Shown here: piece after piece, positions 17,250 through 26,116 of the stretch | Numbering within the stretch: position 1 is the first letter of the stretch | How the letters are laid out: each line of letters begins with the position of its first letter | Assembly (NCBI GenBank): GCA_964607865.1 | Contig: CAZSLZ010000001.1 | Span: forward strand, 1 to 64,000 | DNA: 64,000 bases | Direction: 5' to 3' | From: CAZSLZ01 sp964607865 | Lineage (GTDB): Bacteria; Vulcanimicrobiota; JAJTBE01; CAZSLZ01 | Notes under the pieces: model-generated | Databases searched by the model: none | What the model saw: the letters and a program-made list of their open reading frames with translations, nothing else | What the model was told of the DNA's origin: nothing | Position numbers and translations under genes: made by a program

Positions 17250-17771
17250 TTAAATTTTTTCTTCTTTTTCCAGAACTTCATCTATTGCTTCCACAAATTC
17301 ATCGGGCCTCTGAGTTCCAATAAGTATTCTTTCCCCGTCCTTCATTTCCAGTTGAAGCCCCTGGTTTCCGTAGGCATTATATGCCCAGCCATGGTGTAAA
17401 CCCCTGCGGATTCCCCAGCCTCTATATTCAGGTATGGGCTTATATTCCCGGTTGTAGTAATTCTGAATATGGTCAAAAGGAAAAAACAAAAACTTGAAAT
17501 GAAAAGGGAAAAAACGGATATAAATGCCCTCCTTTTCCACCCTGGTAATCAGTTTGGCTATAAACATAACCACCGGCATTAAGACCCCGAATATTATAAA
17601 CATGAAAATTGTAAAACCCACGGGGGGTGAGCCAGCCAAAGCGGTTTTTTTCATTATGACTTCTTTAACAAAAATATAAAGAAAGATTCCCACCAGAAAA
17701 ATAATAAAAAGAACCAGCCAGATTTGTTTCATTTTCTGCTCTTCATAAAAATAGACTTTCTTGTTATTCAA
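17250..17771 (-). CDS. Two-helix membrane protein with PH-like C-terminal domain (DUF6141-like)
   Basis: 173 residues. Two hydrophobic helices (about 16-34 and 52-72) are followed by a soluble domain with ITRVEKEGIYIRFFPFH, EYRGWGIRRG, AYNAYGNQGLQLEMKDGERI and IGTQRPDEFVEAIDEVLE. This resembles the DUF6141/bacterial-PH type in which a Gly-Thr/Ser-Gln-(R/N)-Pro motif ends the domain. Function is unknown. The start is TTG 17769-17771 with a strong GGAGGA a few bases upstream. It is convergent with the pilin-like gene, 24 bp apart, and lies downstream of the terminator at 17785-17813, so it probably has its own promoter or depends on readthrough. Confidence 0.7.
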   Translation of the reverse strand: MNNKKVYFYEEQKMKQIWLVLFIIFLVGIFLYIFVKEVIMKKTALAGSPPVGFTIFMFIIFGVLMPVVMFIAKLITRVEKEGIYIRFFPFHFKFLFFPFDHIQNYYNREYKPIPEYRGWGIRRGLHHGWAYNAYGNQGLQLEMKDGERILIGTQRPDEFVEAIDEVLEKEEKI

Positions 17772-17784
17772 TTTTCCTCCTGAA

Positions 17785-17813
17785 AATAAAAAAGGCTGCC
17801 GAGGCAGCCTTTT
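17785..17813 (-). terminator. Terminator after the zinc-ribbon/acidic protein gene
   Basis: GGCTGCC/GGCAGCC stem (17794-17800 and 17803-17809) flanked by A and T runs, 3 bp beyond the stop of the minus-strand gene at 17816; it can act in both directions. Confidence 0.8.
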
Positions 17814-17815
17814 GA

Positions 17816-18979
17816 CTATTGTTCAATTTGTTTTATCAAAGATGAAATCGATTGGGCTATGCCGGATTCATATTCTTCTTGCTTCCCGGCGAATTCCTCA
17901 TCGGCAGGTTGTTCTTCTGCTGTTTCTTCTTTAAATTCATGGTTCTTTGATTTATAAGGTAATTCAATGGCTATTTCTTCTTTTTCCACCAGTTTCCAAT
18001 CCCGGTCCTTAAAGATTTCCTCATAGCCCTCAGCTTCTTCTCCTGAATCATCACTGGTTGACATTAATTCTTTAAGGCCTTCGATGCTGACGATTTCTTC
18101 CACATCTTTATACATAAGCTCCAGAGCTTCTTCTTCGGTCAGCTCTTCTTCGTCAATTTCATCAAATTCCTCTTCCATTTCTTCTTCGAATTCCTCATCC
18201 ATCAAAGTTTCATCAGCGTAGGTTTCTTCCAATTCGTCAACTTCACCGGCCAGGGTATCTGTGTCAACGTCTTCGTAATCCTCCAGCATTTTGAAAATGA
18301 CCTCTTTTGCCACTTCCATTTTTACCAGAGCATAACGTAACAATTTGGGGTCTTCCATATCTTCGAAGGCATCCAGGCTTTTCACCGCTTTTCCCAACTC
18401 TCTTTGAGTTAAAAACAACTCGCTGGGCACATCCAGATCCTCGGGGGGCTGGGTCAGGGTTGAAACATCACTGGTTTCAAAAATCAAGGTTTCCAACCGG
18501 TTGAAAGCTGCTTCGATCTGGGACATGCCTTCGGAATAATCCCTGAGGCCCCGGGTAATATCTTCCGAGGTACGGGCATCTACAATACTATCCTTTATCT
18601 CCTTTAAGCCTGATGTAATGTCAATCTGAACATTTTCAAACTCATTCAACATTTGAGTGAAACTTTCCAGATCCAACTCTTCAACTTCTATGCCGTTTCT
18701 TCGGGCTTCTTCTTGTATTCTCTGTAAATCGGTTATATTCGCTTCGATCAACTCTACAGCTTTATCCAGCACTTCTTGAACCTGTTCCTCGATGGTTTCG
18801 AAAACTCTATGAAAATGAGAGGGATCCGCAGGTAAATCCCTGCGAACCACTCTCCTTCCGATTTCTCTTAACTTCTCGACAGGTTGGCCAAAACTGACAG
18901 TGGCTGGAAATCGTTGCCGGCAGACCTGGCAAACTTCCACTCCTTCAGGGTTCTTACTGTCACAATGTGGGCAAATCAA
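17816..18979 (-). CDS. Zinc-ribbon protein with long acidic helical region
   Basis: 387 residues. A zinc ribbon occupies the N-terminus (CPHC at 3-6, CQVC at about 17-20). The rest is helical and extremely acidic, with Glu/Asp tracts (EEFEEEMEEEFDEIDEEELT) and no membrane helix. The start is TTG 18977-18979 behind GGGTGG. It follows the 910-residue low-complexity gene by 26 bp on the same strand and is followed by a terminator, so the two form a probable two-gene operon: a basic, lysine-rich protein and an acidic one, which could bind by charge (inference). A smaller protein of the same design (zinc ribbon plus acidic helices) is encoded at 60336-60851. Confidence 0.78.
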   Translation of the reverse strand: MICPHCDSKNPEGVEVCQVCRQRFPATVSFGQPVEKLREIGRRVVRRDLPADPSHFHRVFETIEEQVQEVLDKAVELIEANITDLQRIQEEARRNGIEVEELDLESFTQMLNEFENVQIDITSGLKEIKDSIVDARTSEDITRGLRDYSEGMSQIEAAFNRLETLIFETSDVSTLTQPPEDLDVPSELFLTQRELGKAVKSLDAFEDMEDPKLLRYALVKMEVAKEVIFKMLEDYEDVDTDTLAGEVDELEETYADETLMDEEFEEEMEEEFDEIDEEELTEEEALELMYKDVEEIVSIEGLKELMSTSDDSGEEAEGYEEIFKDRDWKLVEKEEIAIELPYKSKNHEFKEETAEEQPADEEFAGKQEEYESGIAQSISSLIKQIEQ

Positions 18980-19005
18980 GTATTGACCACCCTTTCTTAT
19001 TTAAT

Positions 19006-21738
19006 TTATTCGTCCATATTATCGGTTATACTTTCCATGGTATCATCCATCTGGTTGTCGCCAATTCCTCCGAATTCGGTGTCGCCAATTCCTTCAGAGT
19101 CATCATTGTCGCCCAGGCCTTCCATATCCTGGCCCAGTTGGCCCTGCTGACCAAGTTGGCCTTGCTGACCAAGCTTATCTTCAAAAGGATTCTTCTTCTG
19201 GTCTTTCTTCATTTGATCTGCTTTATTCTGTTGGCCTTCCTGTTTTCCAGCTTTGCCCGCCTCTCCGGACTGGCCCTCGCCGCCGGCTCCCTTACCGGTA
19301 ACCACCTTCAATTCCGAGGATGGTTTCTGGCTGGAATCTTCGAATGCCTTGCCAACTATTTGCTTGGTATCCTTGGCAACATGCATATGTTTGGCTGTGG
19401 CGCCTGCATGGGTTAACCGTAATAAACGATATTTGTTACGATTGTCATCAGCAATATTCTTCAAATCATCAGTTTTACCTGCTTTGCCTTCACCAGCTTT
19501 TGCCTCTCCTCCAGTTTTACTGGCACCACTTGAACCACCGGCTCCACCTGCTTTAGTAGCTCCGCCTGCACTCCCGGCCTTCCCGGCTTCGCCAGATGCT
19601 CCTGCGCCGCCCGCTGGGGCTCCGCCTGTAGCGCCACCCAGTTTTGATGCGCCTTTCAAGCCTTCAGCACCCTGTTCGGAAACTTTTTTCACCGATTCGT
19701 CCCCGGCCTGGGTACTCAATTGCTGATTATTGTTAACAATTTCCTTGGATAATTCTTTCAGTTTCTGTTCGATGGAATTATTCAGGGATGCGCCGCCTTC
19801 ATCTTCCTTGCCCATACCCTGGTTCATCTTGTTCATTTTATTCATCTTATTCTGTTTTTTAGCTTTTTGTTTTTTCTTTTTTTGAGCCAACTTCTTCTTC
19901 TTTTCGTTCTTCTTGGCTTTCTTCTTTTTCTCGTTCTTTTCTTTCTTCCTGGCCTCTTCAGATTTTTTGTCCTTTTTATCCTCGGCCTTCTTGTCTTTTT
20001 TATCTTCAGCTTTCTTGTCCTTTTTGTCCTCGGCCTTCTTGTCTTTTTTGTCTTCAGCCTTCTTGTCCTTTTTGTCCTCGGCCTTCTTGTCTTTTTTATC
20101 TTCAGCTTTATTATTCTTATCGGTTTCCTTGGTTTTCTTGTCGTCACCCTGCTTGGAAACCTCGCCGACCTTGTTATCCGACTTCACATCTTTGGAGTCA
20201 GCCTTCTTCGCTGTTTCCCCCGCCTGGTTATCCTTAGCAGTATTTTTAGGTGCAGTTTCGGTTGAAGCTTTGGCAGCTCCAGCGTCATTGGCAGGCTTGG
20301 TATCTGCTTTGGGGGCAGCATCAACTTTTGGCGCAGCTTCAGCTTTGGGCGCTGAAGTATCTACCTTGGGCCCAGAGTCTGCTGCCACGGGCGCTCCACC
20401 GCCGGCAGTCGCTCCACCACCAGCAGTTGCTCCACCACCAGCAGTTGCTCCACCGCCGGCAGTCGCTCCACCGCCGGCAGTCGCTCCACCACCAGCAGGC
20501 GCTTCGCCACCGGCAGGCTGTTGTTGGGCCTGCTGCTGGGGCTGGGCTTCCTGTTGAGGCTGTGCCTGTTGAGGCTGTTGCTGTTGCTGGGCTTTCTTTA
20601 AAGGATTCTCTTGCTGTTGCTTTTTAGCCTGATCGCCCTTACCGGCCTGCTTACCGCCGTCCTGTTTTCCGGCGCCACCAGCCTTCTGGGGTTTGGCATT
20701 CAATTCCTGCAATCTTTTAATTGCATCTTTATCGTTGTTCTGGTTATCTTTCTGGCCTTTCTGAAGGGCTTCTTTCTGTTTGCCAAGTTCCTTCAAGTTC
20801 TTCTTGCCTTCTTTTAACTTCTTTGCGAAATCCTTAGCTAACTTCTTGGCCTGTTTCTGTAATTTGTCTTCTTTTTTCTTTTGAACCTTCTCTTTTTTAC
20901 CCTGCATCTGATGTTGTTTTGACTTCTGCTCAGATTGTTTGGCTTTGGCTTGACATTGTTTAGATTTGGCCTGGTTCGCCTGGGCTTTTGCAAAATGAGG
21001 AGGCGCCATAGATGCAGTATAAGGATTGGAAGCGAGAGCTTTTCCTATTGCCTGTTCAGCCTTGGCAACAGCATCATGAGCTTTGGACATGCCCTGAAAT
21101 GCTTTTGCCATACATTTAAAATTCTTGGAAAGGCCTTTTTCAACTTTTTCCCTCACTCCGTGCAGTTGTTTTTTCATACCATGGCCAACTGCCTTCATAA
21201 CCTGCTGAGCCTTATTTTGGGCATTGCTCTTATTGGCCTCAACCTGTTTTCCGGTCATCTGGGTATTCTGGTTCAATCTCTGCCCCAAGTCTGTTGCCCG
21301 CTGGGCATAATCGTTCCGCATTCCGTGAAGCTGGCCTGCATCGTTAATACCATCATGACTTACCTTGCCGGTATGCTGGCTGGCCTGGGTTGCCCGGCCG
21401 CCTTTCATCTGCTTTATTCTGCTGTCAGCTCCAGCTTTTTTCTGAAGCATGGCTGCAGCCATCTTGTTTTTGCCACCGCCTAATTGTTCCAGCCTGGACT
21501 GGCGGCCTTTTATTGCTCCGGCAGTATTGTTAATTGTGCCGGCAAGCCCCTTGGCGTTTTTCTGGGCGCCCTGGATCTTACCGCCTTTGCCCTGAAAAGC
21601 GCCGGCTCCTTTACCCTGCTGGGTCTGCATGCCACCGCCATCGGCATCATCCTTAACCTGCTTATCACTGGCTGAAGCGCCAATGGTCTTTAATGATATC
21701 TGGGCTAACTGGGTAAATTTAGTTACATCAAAACTCAC
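19006..21738 (-). CDS. 910-residue low-complexity, lysine-rich repetitive protein
   Basis: No known domain is visible. The first 290 residues are Gln/Lys/Ala/Gly-rich helix-like sequence. Residues about 265-345 are nearly pure Lys/Gln/Glu. A Gln/Pro tract (about 385-410) is followed by six GGGATA units, then an Ala/Lys/Asp region, six KAEDKKDK-type units (7-residue period), a poly-Lys/Asn stretch, a Gly/Ala-rich linker, and an acidic C-terminus ending DDTMESITDNMDE. There is no signal peptide. The start is GTG 21736-21738 with GGTGGGAAG upstream. The promoter carries three direct PhoP-like repeats. An intrinsically disordered polyelectrolyte is likely; role unknown. Reading frames on the opposite strand of this gene are composition artefacts. 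Confidence 0.8.
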   Translation of the reverse strand: MSFDVTKFTQLAQISLKTIGASASDKQVKDDADGGGMQTQQGKGAGAFQGKGGKIQGAQKNAKGLAGTINNTAGAIKGRQSRLEQLGGGKNKMAAAMLQKKAGADSRIKQMKGGRATQASQHTGKVSHDGINDAGQLHGMRNDYAQRATDLGQRLNQNTQMTGKQVEANKSNAQNKAQQVMKAVGHGMKKQLHGVREKVEKGLSKNFKCMAKAFQGMSKAHDAVAKAEQAIGKALASNPYTASMAPPHFAKAQANQAKSKQCQAKAKQSEQKSKQHQMQGKKEKVQKKKEDKLQKQAKKLAKDFAKKLKEGKKNLKELGKQKEALQKGQKDNQNNDKDAIKRLQELNAKPQKAGGAGKQDGGKQAGKGDQAKKQQQENPLKKAQQQQQPQQAQPQQEAQPQQQAQQQPAGGEAPAGGGATAGGGATAGGGATAGGGATAGGGATAGGGAPVAADSGPKVDTSAPKAEAAPKVDAAPKADTKPANDAGAAKASTETAPKNTAKDNQAGETAKKADSKDVKSDNKVGEVSKQGDDKKTKETDKNNKAEDKKDKKAEDKKDKKAEDKKDKKAEDKKDKKAEDKKDKKAEDKKDKKSEEARKKEKNEKKKKAKKNEKKKKLAQKKKKQKAKKQNKMNKMNKMNQGMGKEDEGGASLNNSIEQKLKELSKEIVNNNQQLSTQAGDESVKKVSEQGAEGLKGASKLGGATGGAPAGGAGASGEAGKAGSAGGATKAGGAGGSSGASKTGGEAKAGEGKAGKTDDLKNIADDNRNKYRLLRLTHAGATAKHMHVAKDTKQIVGKAFEDSSQKPSSELKVVTGKGAGGEGQSGEAGKAGKQEGQQNKADQMKKDQKKNPFEDKLGQQGQLGQQGQLGQDMEGLGDNDDSEGIGDTEFGGIGDNQMDDTMESITDNMDE
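19966..20108 (-). repeat. In-gene tandem repeat, 21-bp unit (KAEDKKD)
   Basis: Six to seven near-identical 21-bp units, alternating two synonymous versions (CTCGGCC and TTCAGCC/T), encode the Lys/Asp/Glu heptads of the 910-residue protein. The alternation shows that 42-bp double units expanded. Confidence 0.85.
20391..20507 (-). repeat. In-gene tandem repeat, 18-bp unit (GGGATA)
   Basis: Six 18-bp units that encode Gly-Gly-Gly-Ala-Thr-Ala in the 910-residue protein; two synonymous versions (CCGCCGGCAGTCG and CCACCAGCAGTTG) are interspersed. Likely length-variable between strains. Confidence 0.85.
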
Positions 21739-21834
21739 TTAACTTCCCACCTTCCTGAAAATTTTATTATTGTAACTATTCTACCACTATATTATTGTAT
21801 TATCCAGAGTGAAAAATTAATTTATCTTAAAAAA

Positions 21835-21884
21835 ATTATAAGCATTATTACGATTTTGTAAACTTCATGTTAAAATTTTGTAAA
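21835..21884 (-). promoter_or_regulatory. Promoter with three PhoP-type direct repeats upstream of the 910-residue protein gene
   Basis: Read on the minus strand: TTTACA (21884-21879), 5 bp, TTAACA (21873-21868), 5 bp, TTTACA (21862-21857), then 16 bp and a perfect TATAAT (21840-21835). The last repeat takes the place of a -35 box. A further TTAACA lies at 21911-21906, out of register. The remaining gene-free sequence up to 22008 is AT-rich without other recognisable signals. Confidence 0.65.
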
Positions 21885-22008
21885 CTGATAAAAATATTAA
21901 AAACATGTTAACTGATAGTTTGTTTTAGTTCAATGTTTTTTTTCATATTGTTTCACTATTTGATAAATTCGGTTTCTTTATTTCATGAAATCGTAATAAG
22001 ACTGATAT

Positions 22009-22033
22009 AAAAAAAGAGCGTTTCCGCTCTTTT
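22009..22033 (-). terminator. Terminator of the small zinc-ribbon gene
   Basis: AAAGAGCG/CGCTCTTT hairpin (22013-22020, 22025-22032) with TTTTTTT following on the minus strand, 5 bp past the stop of the gene at 22038. Confidence 0.85.
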
Positions 22034-22037
22034 CTGT

Positions 22038-22325
22038 TTACAGGCCGGGCACCCAGGTGGATCCTGAATCTTCGCCACCATTATCCTCCTGATCTGCGCC
22101 GAAAGATTTCTTCTTCAAATTTTTAAGGCGGGACCTGATCTTACTTCTCTTCTCGTCAGAAGCAACCCCGGAAGGGCCGGTTCTTAAAGATGCAGGCTGA
22201 AGTAAAATGCCGCCTCCTTTTCGGTTAATTCTCCATTGTTTTTCGCAATTAGGGCAGACTATCTCTTCGGTATCATTGCCGATTTCCAGAATAGATCTGC
22301 AAGCTTTGCAGGGCACTTTTGCCAT
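22038..22325 (-). CDS. Small zinc-ribbon protein
   Basis: 95 residues with one zinc ribbon: C6-x2-C9 (PCKACRS) and CPNC at about 24-27, after which the chain is basic (RSKIRSRLKNLKKKSF) and ends in an acidic, Gly-rich tail. No other domain. The ATG has AGGAGGAAAG upstream. It follows the PDZ-Lon gene by 81 bp and ends in its own terminator. The fold suggests nucleic-acid or protein binding; role unknown. Zinc-ribbon N-termini recur in this window (17816, 60336), which may reflect a lineage-specific family. Confidence 0.7.
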   Translation of the reverse strand: MAKVPCKACRSILEIGNDTEEIVCPNCEKQWRINRKGGGILLQPASLRTGPSGVASDEKRSKIRSRLKNLKKKSFGADQEDNGGEDSGSTWVPGL

Positions 22326-22406
22326 TTTCTTTCCTCCTGATTAAAATCAATTATTTGAGTTTCACATTCTTTCAGGTATTTTTGTTACCTTCAATAATAT
22401 TATATA

Positions 22407-23468
22407 TTATAATTTTAAACTATTTAATTTTTCAAGGGCATCAGAAACGCTGGAAACACCGATGATTTTCATTTCTTTTGCTGTCTTTTCTGCAGTTTTC
22501 ACATTCTCAGCGGAGCAAATAAGATAATCACAGCCCATTTTCTCTGCCCCCAATACTTTATATTTAACACCTTCCACTGGTTCTAAAGTTCCATCTTCGT
22601 TTAAATGCCCTGTCCCGGCAATCTTTTTTCCATGGGTGATATCTTCTTCCTGCAGCTGGTTTATAATCTCCAGGCATATAGGAAGGCCGGCGGAAGAACC
22701 TGTAAACTCAAAATCTTTTATAAATATAGTTTTGGGCAGGGCAACCCTGGCCATGTGGTTTTGCAGAAAAACCCCGGGCCATACCTGGTTACCTATTATT
22801 TCAGGATAAATATAACCTTTATTGTTATTGCCATCTCTGATATATTGGATTGAAAATTCTGTTCTTTGGCGGGCTGCCCGGGCAATATAGCGGGTAAAAA
22901 TCTTCTGGGTTCGAACCCGGATTCCCATTATCTCTGTGATAATATCTCCGGGTTGAAGATATTTCCGGTTTTCATTTTCGGGGACGAATACCACCTGAAC
23001 CCCATCGGGGTGGACATTCAGTTCGAAACCCATTTGCTGAAGAGCAATAACCTTGGCCCGATAGATAGATTCCTTCAACTGGATTTTATAGGGATCCGGG
23101 CCAGCCTGGGCCTGATATAAAGCTGAACTGTCCTGGGAAACCGGCTGTTCCAGGGGGGTTATGTCGGCATTGGGATTAAATAATGAATTAATGTACAATA
23201 AAATGTTAGCCTGTTCAGTTACCACTGAAGTTATGATAATTTGCCCGGAGTGGTCCTTTCCCCCTTCCACCTCGACAATTTCAGCTGCGGGAATGAATTT
23301 ACCGGGCCCCTGATATGTAAAAGGCAGGGGAATTGTATAAAAAGCCAGCAAAACACTTGAAATTAAAATAATGCTCACCATCACGGTGGTAAAAGTGTTT
23401 CCAGTTTTTTTCACCTTCCGGGCAACTTCTTCTATTTTGTTTTCATTATTTTTTATATCTTGATTCAT
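22407..23468 (-). CDS. Membrane-anchored PDZ and Lon-type (S16) protease, YlbL/SepM-like
   Basis: 353 residues: one membrane helix (about 26-46), an extracytoplasmic region, a PDZ-like domain (about 150-215, with RKYLQPGDIITEIMGIRV) and a C-terminal Lon proteolytic domain. The Ser-Lys dyad is S259 in FTGSSAGLPICLEI and K304 in VEGVKYKVLGA, with the conserved KKIAGTGHLNEDG between them. Relatives (Bacillus YlbL, Streptococcus SepM) cleave exported peptides or proteins near the membrane. It may form an operon with the small zinc-ribbon gene downstream. The amylase terminator at 23483-23512 separates it from the gene upstream. Confidence 0.9.
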   Translation of the reverse strand: MNQDIKNNENKIEEVARKVKKTGNTFTTVMVSIILISSVLLAFYTIPLPFTYQGPGKFIPAAEIVEVEGGKDHSGQIIITSVVTEQANILLYINSLFNPNADITPLEQPVSQDSSALYQAQAGPDPYKIQLKESIYRAKVIALQQMGFELNVHPDGVQVVFVPENENRKYLQPGDIITEIMGIRVRTQKIFTRYIARAARQRTEFSIQYIRDGNNNKGYIYPEIIGNQVWPGVFLQNHMARVALPKTIFIKDFEFTGSSAGLPICLEIINQLQEEDITHGKKIAGTGHLNEDGTLEPVEGVKYKVLGAEKMGCDYLICSAENVKTAEKTAKEMKIIGVSSVSDALEKLNSLKL

Positions 23469-23482
23469 AATTATAATAAACT

Positions 23483-23512
23483 AAAAAACAACGCTGTTTC
23501 AGCGTTGTTTTT
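23483..23512 (-). terminator. Terminator of the GH13 amylase gene
   Basis: AAACAACGCTG/CAGCGTTGTTT hairpin (23486-23496, 23500-23510) followed on the minus strand by TTTTTT; 9 bp past the stop at 23521. Confidence 0.9.
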
Positions 23513-23520
23513 CTAAACGC

Positions 23521-25659
23521 CTAATTATCTTTAACCAGAATAAGAGGCTGCTTGCGGCCCATTTTTACTTTAATCTTCTTATCCTGAACCGTTATTTTCT
23601 GGCCTGTCAAAACATCCTTTAAAACCGTGCCGTTTTCAGTATGGCTCTCCTCCCTTAAGGGAATTTCACGATACTGGTCTGAATAACTGTTATTCAAGAT
23701 TACTAAGGCTTCGTCGTCTCTGGTAATCCGCGAATAGGAAAAAACCTGATCATCCTTCCACATTTCCAGAAGGCTTCCATTTTTCAGAGCATCAGAGTTG
23801 TTTCTTGCATGGGCAAGTTTATCGAGATATTTCTGCATATCGGGGTCACCGTTAAACTGCATCATTGCCCTGTTTTCAGGGGGATGCATGCCCATATGCT
23901 CTGAATGGCCTTCCATCGCAGCTTCAGTGCCATAATACAGGCAGGGTATTCGATTTATGCTCATTAAGAAGCCCAGGGCAAGTTTCATTTTCTCCTTGCC
24001 GTTAGGGCCAGCCAAGGTGATAAACCGGTCTGTATCGTGGTTGTCCAGTATTGCCATCATTTCTGAGGGGTTTTCATATTTTTCCTCGGTTTCCTGCAAC
24101 CGGCCTGCCAACTGTTTCATGGAACCGTCTTTGGCAAAAACATCCTTGGTGGTGAAATACAGAGAGAGATCAAACAGGGATTGAATTCCATCGGTCTGAT
24201 ACTGGGCCAGTTTAGCAGGATCGCCATGGAAGACTTCGCCCACCATCATGAAATCCGGGCCGGCGACTTTTTTAATATCGGCCTGGTATTTCTGCCAGAA
24301 GCTGCGGGGAATGTGCATCATGGCATCAAGCCTGAATCCGTCAACCTTGCCTTCTTTTATCCAGAATTTACTTACATCCATCAAATAATCATATACTTTG
24401 GGGTTTTCCTGGGCCAGATCCGGCAATCCATACATGGAACCGTTCTCCAGCTGGTAAGGATCATTCCAGTCCTTAATATCGCCGATAGAGTGGTACCAGT
24501 CTTTCTTGTCGGGATCACTTCTGAACCGGTGTTCCCAGGCTGTATGGTTAAGGGGTAAATCGAGGATCACCTTCATATCTCTTTTATGAGCCTGATCAAC
24601 CATTTCACCGAACTGTTTCATATCGCCCTGATGAGGGTCAACATTGAAGAAGTCCATGGGCCAGTAACCATGATAACCTGTTGAATTGACAAATTCAGTT
24701 TGCCCTTCGGTAACAGGGGAAACCCATACTGTGGATACTCCTCTTTCTTTTAAATAATCGAGTTTATCGGTGATACCCTTGAGATCGCCTCCCTGGTATT
24801 TTGTGAGATCCCCTTTCTGAACATCCATGTTGTTGGTTTTATCGCCGTCTTCGAAACGATCGGTGAGAATAAAATATACAATATCATCTTTCCAGTTGTT
24901 ATCTCTGGAAGGGATATAATCGGGGCGGGAGGTATCTATGACCCGGGTCAGTTTTCCCTGATTATCCCAAGGTTTCTTGCGAAAATCATCCATACTGTCG
25001 GTAATCTGAGGGTGGCGATCCTTTGCGGTAAAAACCTGAAGGTTTAGAGGCTGCCCGTCCTTCCAACCCTTTTCTCTGAGCACATTTTTATTTACGCTGA
25101 ATTCCACACTGCTGTAAAGAGAATTAAATTTTACACCGGTTATGGCATTGGGCATGGTTTTGCCTTTATCATCCACTGCTTTGAAGTTTTCATTATCATA
25201 AGTACCCAGCGCCAGGTTCCACCCTCTGGTGGTAGAACCCTCGATGTTATCGGGCAGGCTGTGCTTACCGGGTTTGTCGCCCATGGAAATGAGGGTATAT
25301 ACATCTACTTTTCCATATTCGGCGCCGGGGCGTAACCTGGTTAAATCGACCCTGAATTTATAAGGTTCACTGGGGCGCCCTTCTTTTGCATGAACACCTG
25401 TGATATCTCTGGAAGTATCGTAGCCGTCCTTCAGTTGGTTTACATCGTTTTTCAGGGATTCGGAATGGGATTCCCGGGAAGATTTTTGTTTTTTTGGCAC
25501 AACTGCCTTGAAAAGGCCGGTATTTATGCTGACTTTTTCTCTGGGTTCTGATACATTGGCAGCTTCAGGTTTGTTTCCCGCCTTTTTTCCTTTTACCATA
25601 GGGGCCGATGACATTACTCCTATAAGGTTGTATTTTGATTTGATTGAATCAGAATTCAT
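23521..25659 (-). CDS. GH13 alpha-amylase-family enzyme with N-terminal DOMON-like module and no signal peptide
   Basis: 712 residues. Residues 1-90 are disordered and charged and carry EKVSIN (41-46), similar to motifs in three other proteins here. Residues about 95-240 resemble the C-terminal binding module of glucodextranase-type enzymes (YKFRVDLTRLRPGAEYGKVD, GWNLALGTYDNENF). The catalytic barrel (about 255-620) has region I LDLPLNHT, region II GFRLDAMMH with nucleophile D445, region III MVGEVFHG with acid/base E475, and region IV LDNHDTDRF with D542. It should cleave alpha-1,4-glucans. No Sec or lipoprotein signal is present although relatives with such modules are usually exported. The start has AGGAG upstream, and its promoter carries PhoP-like repeats. 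Confidence 0.9.
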   Translation of the reverse strand: MNSDSIKSKYNLIGVMSSAPMVKGKKAGNKPEAANVSEPREKVSINTGLFKAVVPKKQKSSRESHSESLKNDVNQLKDGYDTSRDITGVHAKEGRPSEPYKFRVDLTRLRPGAEYGKVDVYTLISMGDKPGKHSLPDNIEGSTTRGWNLALGTYDNENFKAVDDKGKTMPNAITGVKFNSLYSSVEFSVNKNVLREKGWKDGQPLNLQVFTAKDRHPQITDSMDDFRKKPWDNQGKLTRVIDTSRPDYIPSRDNNWKDDIVYFILTDRFEDGDKTNNMDVQKGDLTKYQGGDLKGITDKLDYLKERGVSTVWVSPVTEGQTEFVNSTGYHGYWPMDFFNVDPHQGDMKQFGEMVDQAHKRDMKVILDLPLNHTAWEHRFRSDPDKKDWYHSIGDIKDWNDPYQLENGSMYGLPDLAQENPKVYDYLMDVSKFWIKEGKVDGFRLDAMMHIPRSFWQKYQADIKKVAGPDFMMVGEVFHGDPAKLAQYQTDGIQSLFDLSLYFTTKDVFAKDGSMKQLAGRLQETEEKYENPSEMMAILDNHDTDRFITLAGPNGKEKMKLALGFLMSINRIPCLYYGTEAAMEGHSEHMGMHPPENRAMMQFNGDPDMQKYLDKLAHARNNSDALKNGSLLEMWKDDQVFSYSRITRDDEALVILNNSYSDQYREIPLREESHTENGTVLKDVLTGQKITVQDKKIKVKMGRKQPLILVKDN

Positions 25660-25694
25660 AGTTTATTCTCCTGATGTTTAATTACATATGTTAA

Positions 25695-25759
25695 ATTATA
25701 ACTTTATAAATTGTAGGAGTCAATTAAAAAAGAGCTGATTTGTGTTAAAAAGTTGTAAA
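25695..25759 (-). promoter_or_regulatory. Amylase promoter with PhoP-type repeats
   Basis: Minus strand: TTTACA (25759-25754), 5 bp, TTAACA (25748-25743), with a weaker TTTAAA one period further upstream; then a textbook promoter TTGACT (25723-25718), 17 bp, TATAAT (25700-25695). The repeats lie about 20 bp upstream of the -35. The rest of the gene-free region (25660-26116) is very AT-rich. On the plus strand a TTGACA sits near 26055 without a matching -10, so the pilB promoter is not resolved. Confidence 0.65.
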
Positions 25760-26116
25760 TATTTTTTAAATAACCTTCTGTATGATTTTATGGTAGATTT
25801 TGAAGTTTTTATGAAATAAAATTTATAAAGTTTATGACTAGTTTCTTGGTAAAAAATAAATAATAAAAGGATTTAGCGATATTTTACCAAAGAATTCAGG
25901 TAAAATTATTAAAACTTTCAACATACCTGAAATATATTGAGGTAATGGTGAGAACCGCTTAAAAAAGGATATATTTTTTTTTTGTTGAAGGTAATTTTCA
26001 GGTTAATATATGGGCTACATGAATATATTTCTTTGATGTTTGCTACCATATTTGACATGGAATTGTAAGAAAATTCGCTGAATAAAACGCAATATTTTAT
26101 TGAGGTGGTAAAACAA

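Noticed and set aside
19253..21675. Several long open frames on the plus strand opposite the 910-residue protein gene (up to about 214 codons).
   Set aside because: They mirror the repetitive codons of the minus-strand gene, encode biased strings (Ser-Phe-Leu or Pro-Ala repeats), lack ribosome sites and resemble no protein.
26050..26090. A TTGACA about 60 bp upstream of pilB as its -35 element.
   Set aside because: No acceptable -10 hexamer occurs 16-18 bp downstream.
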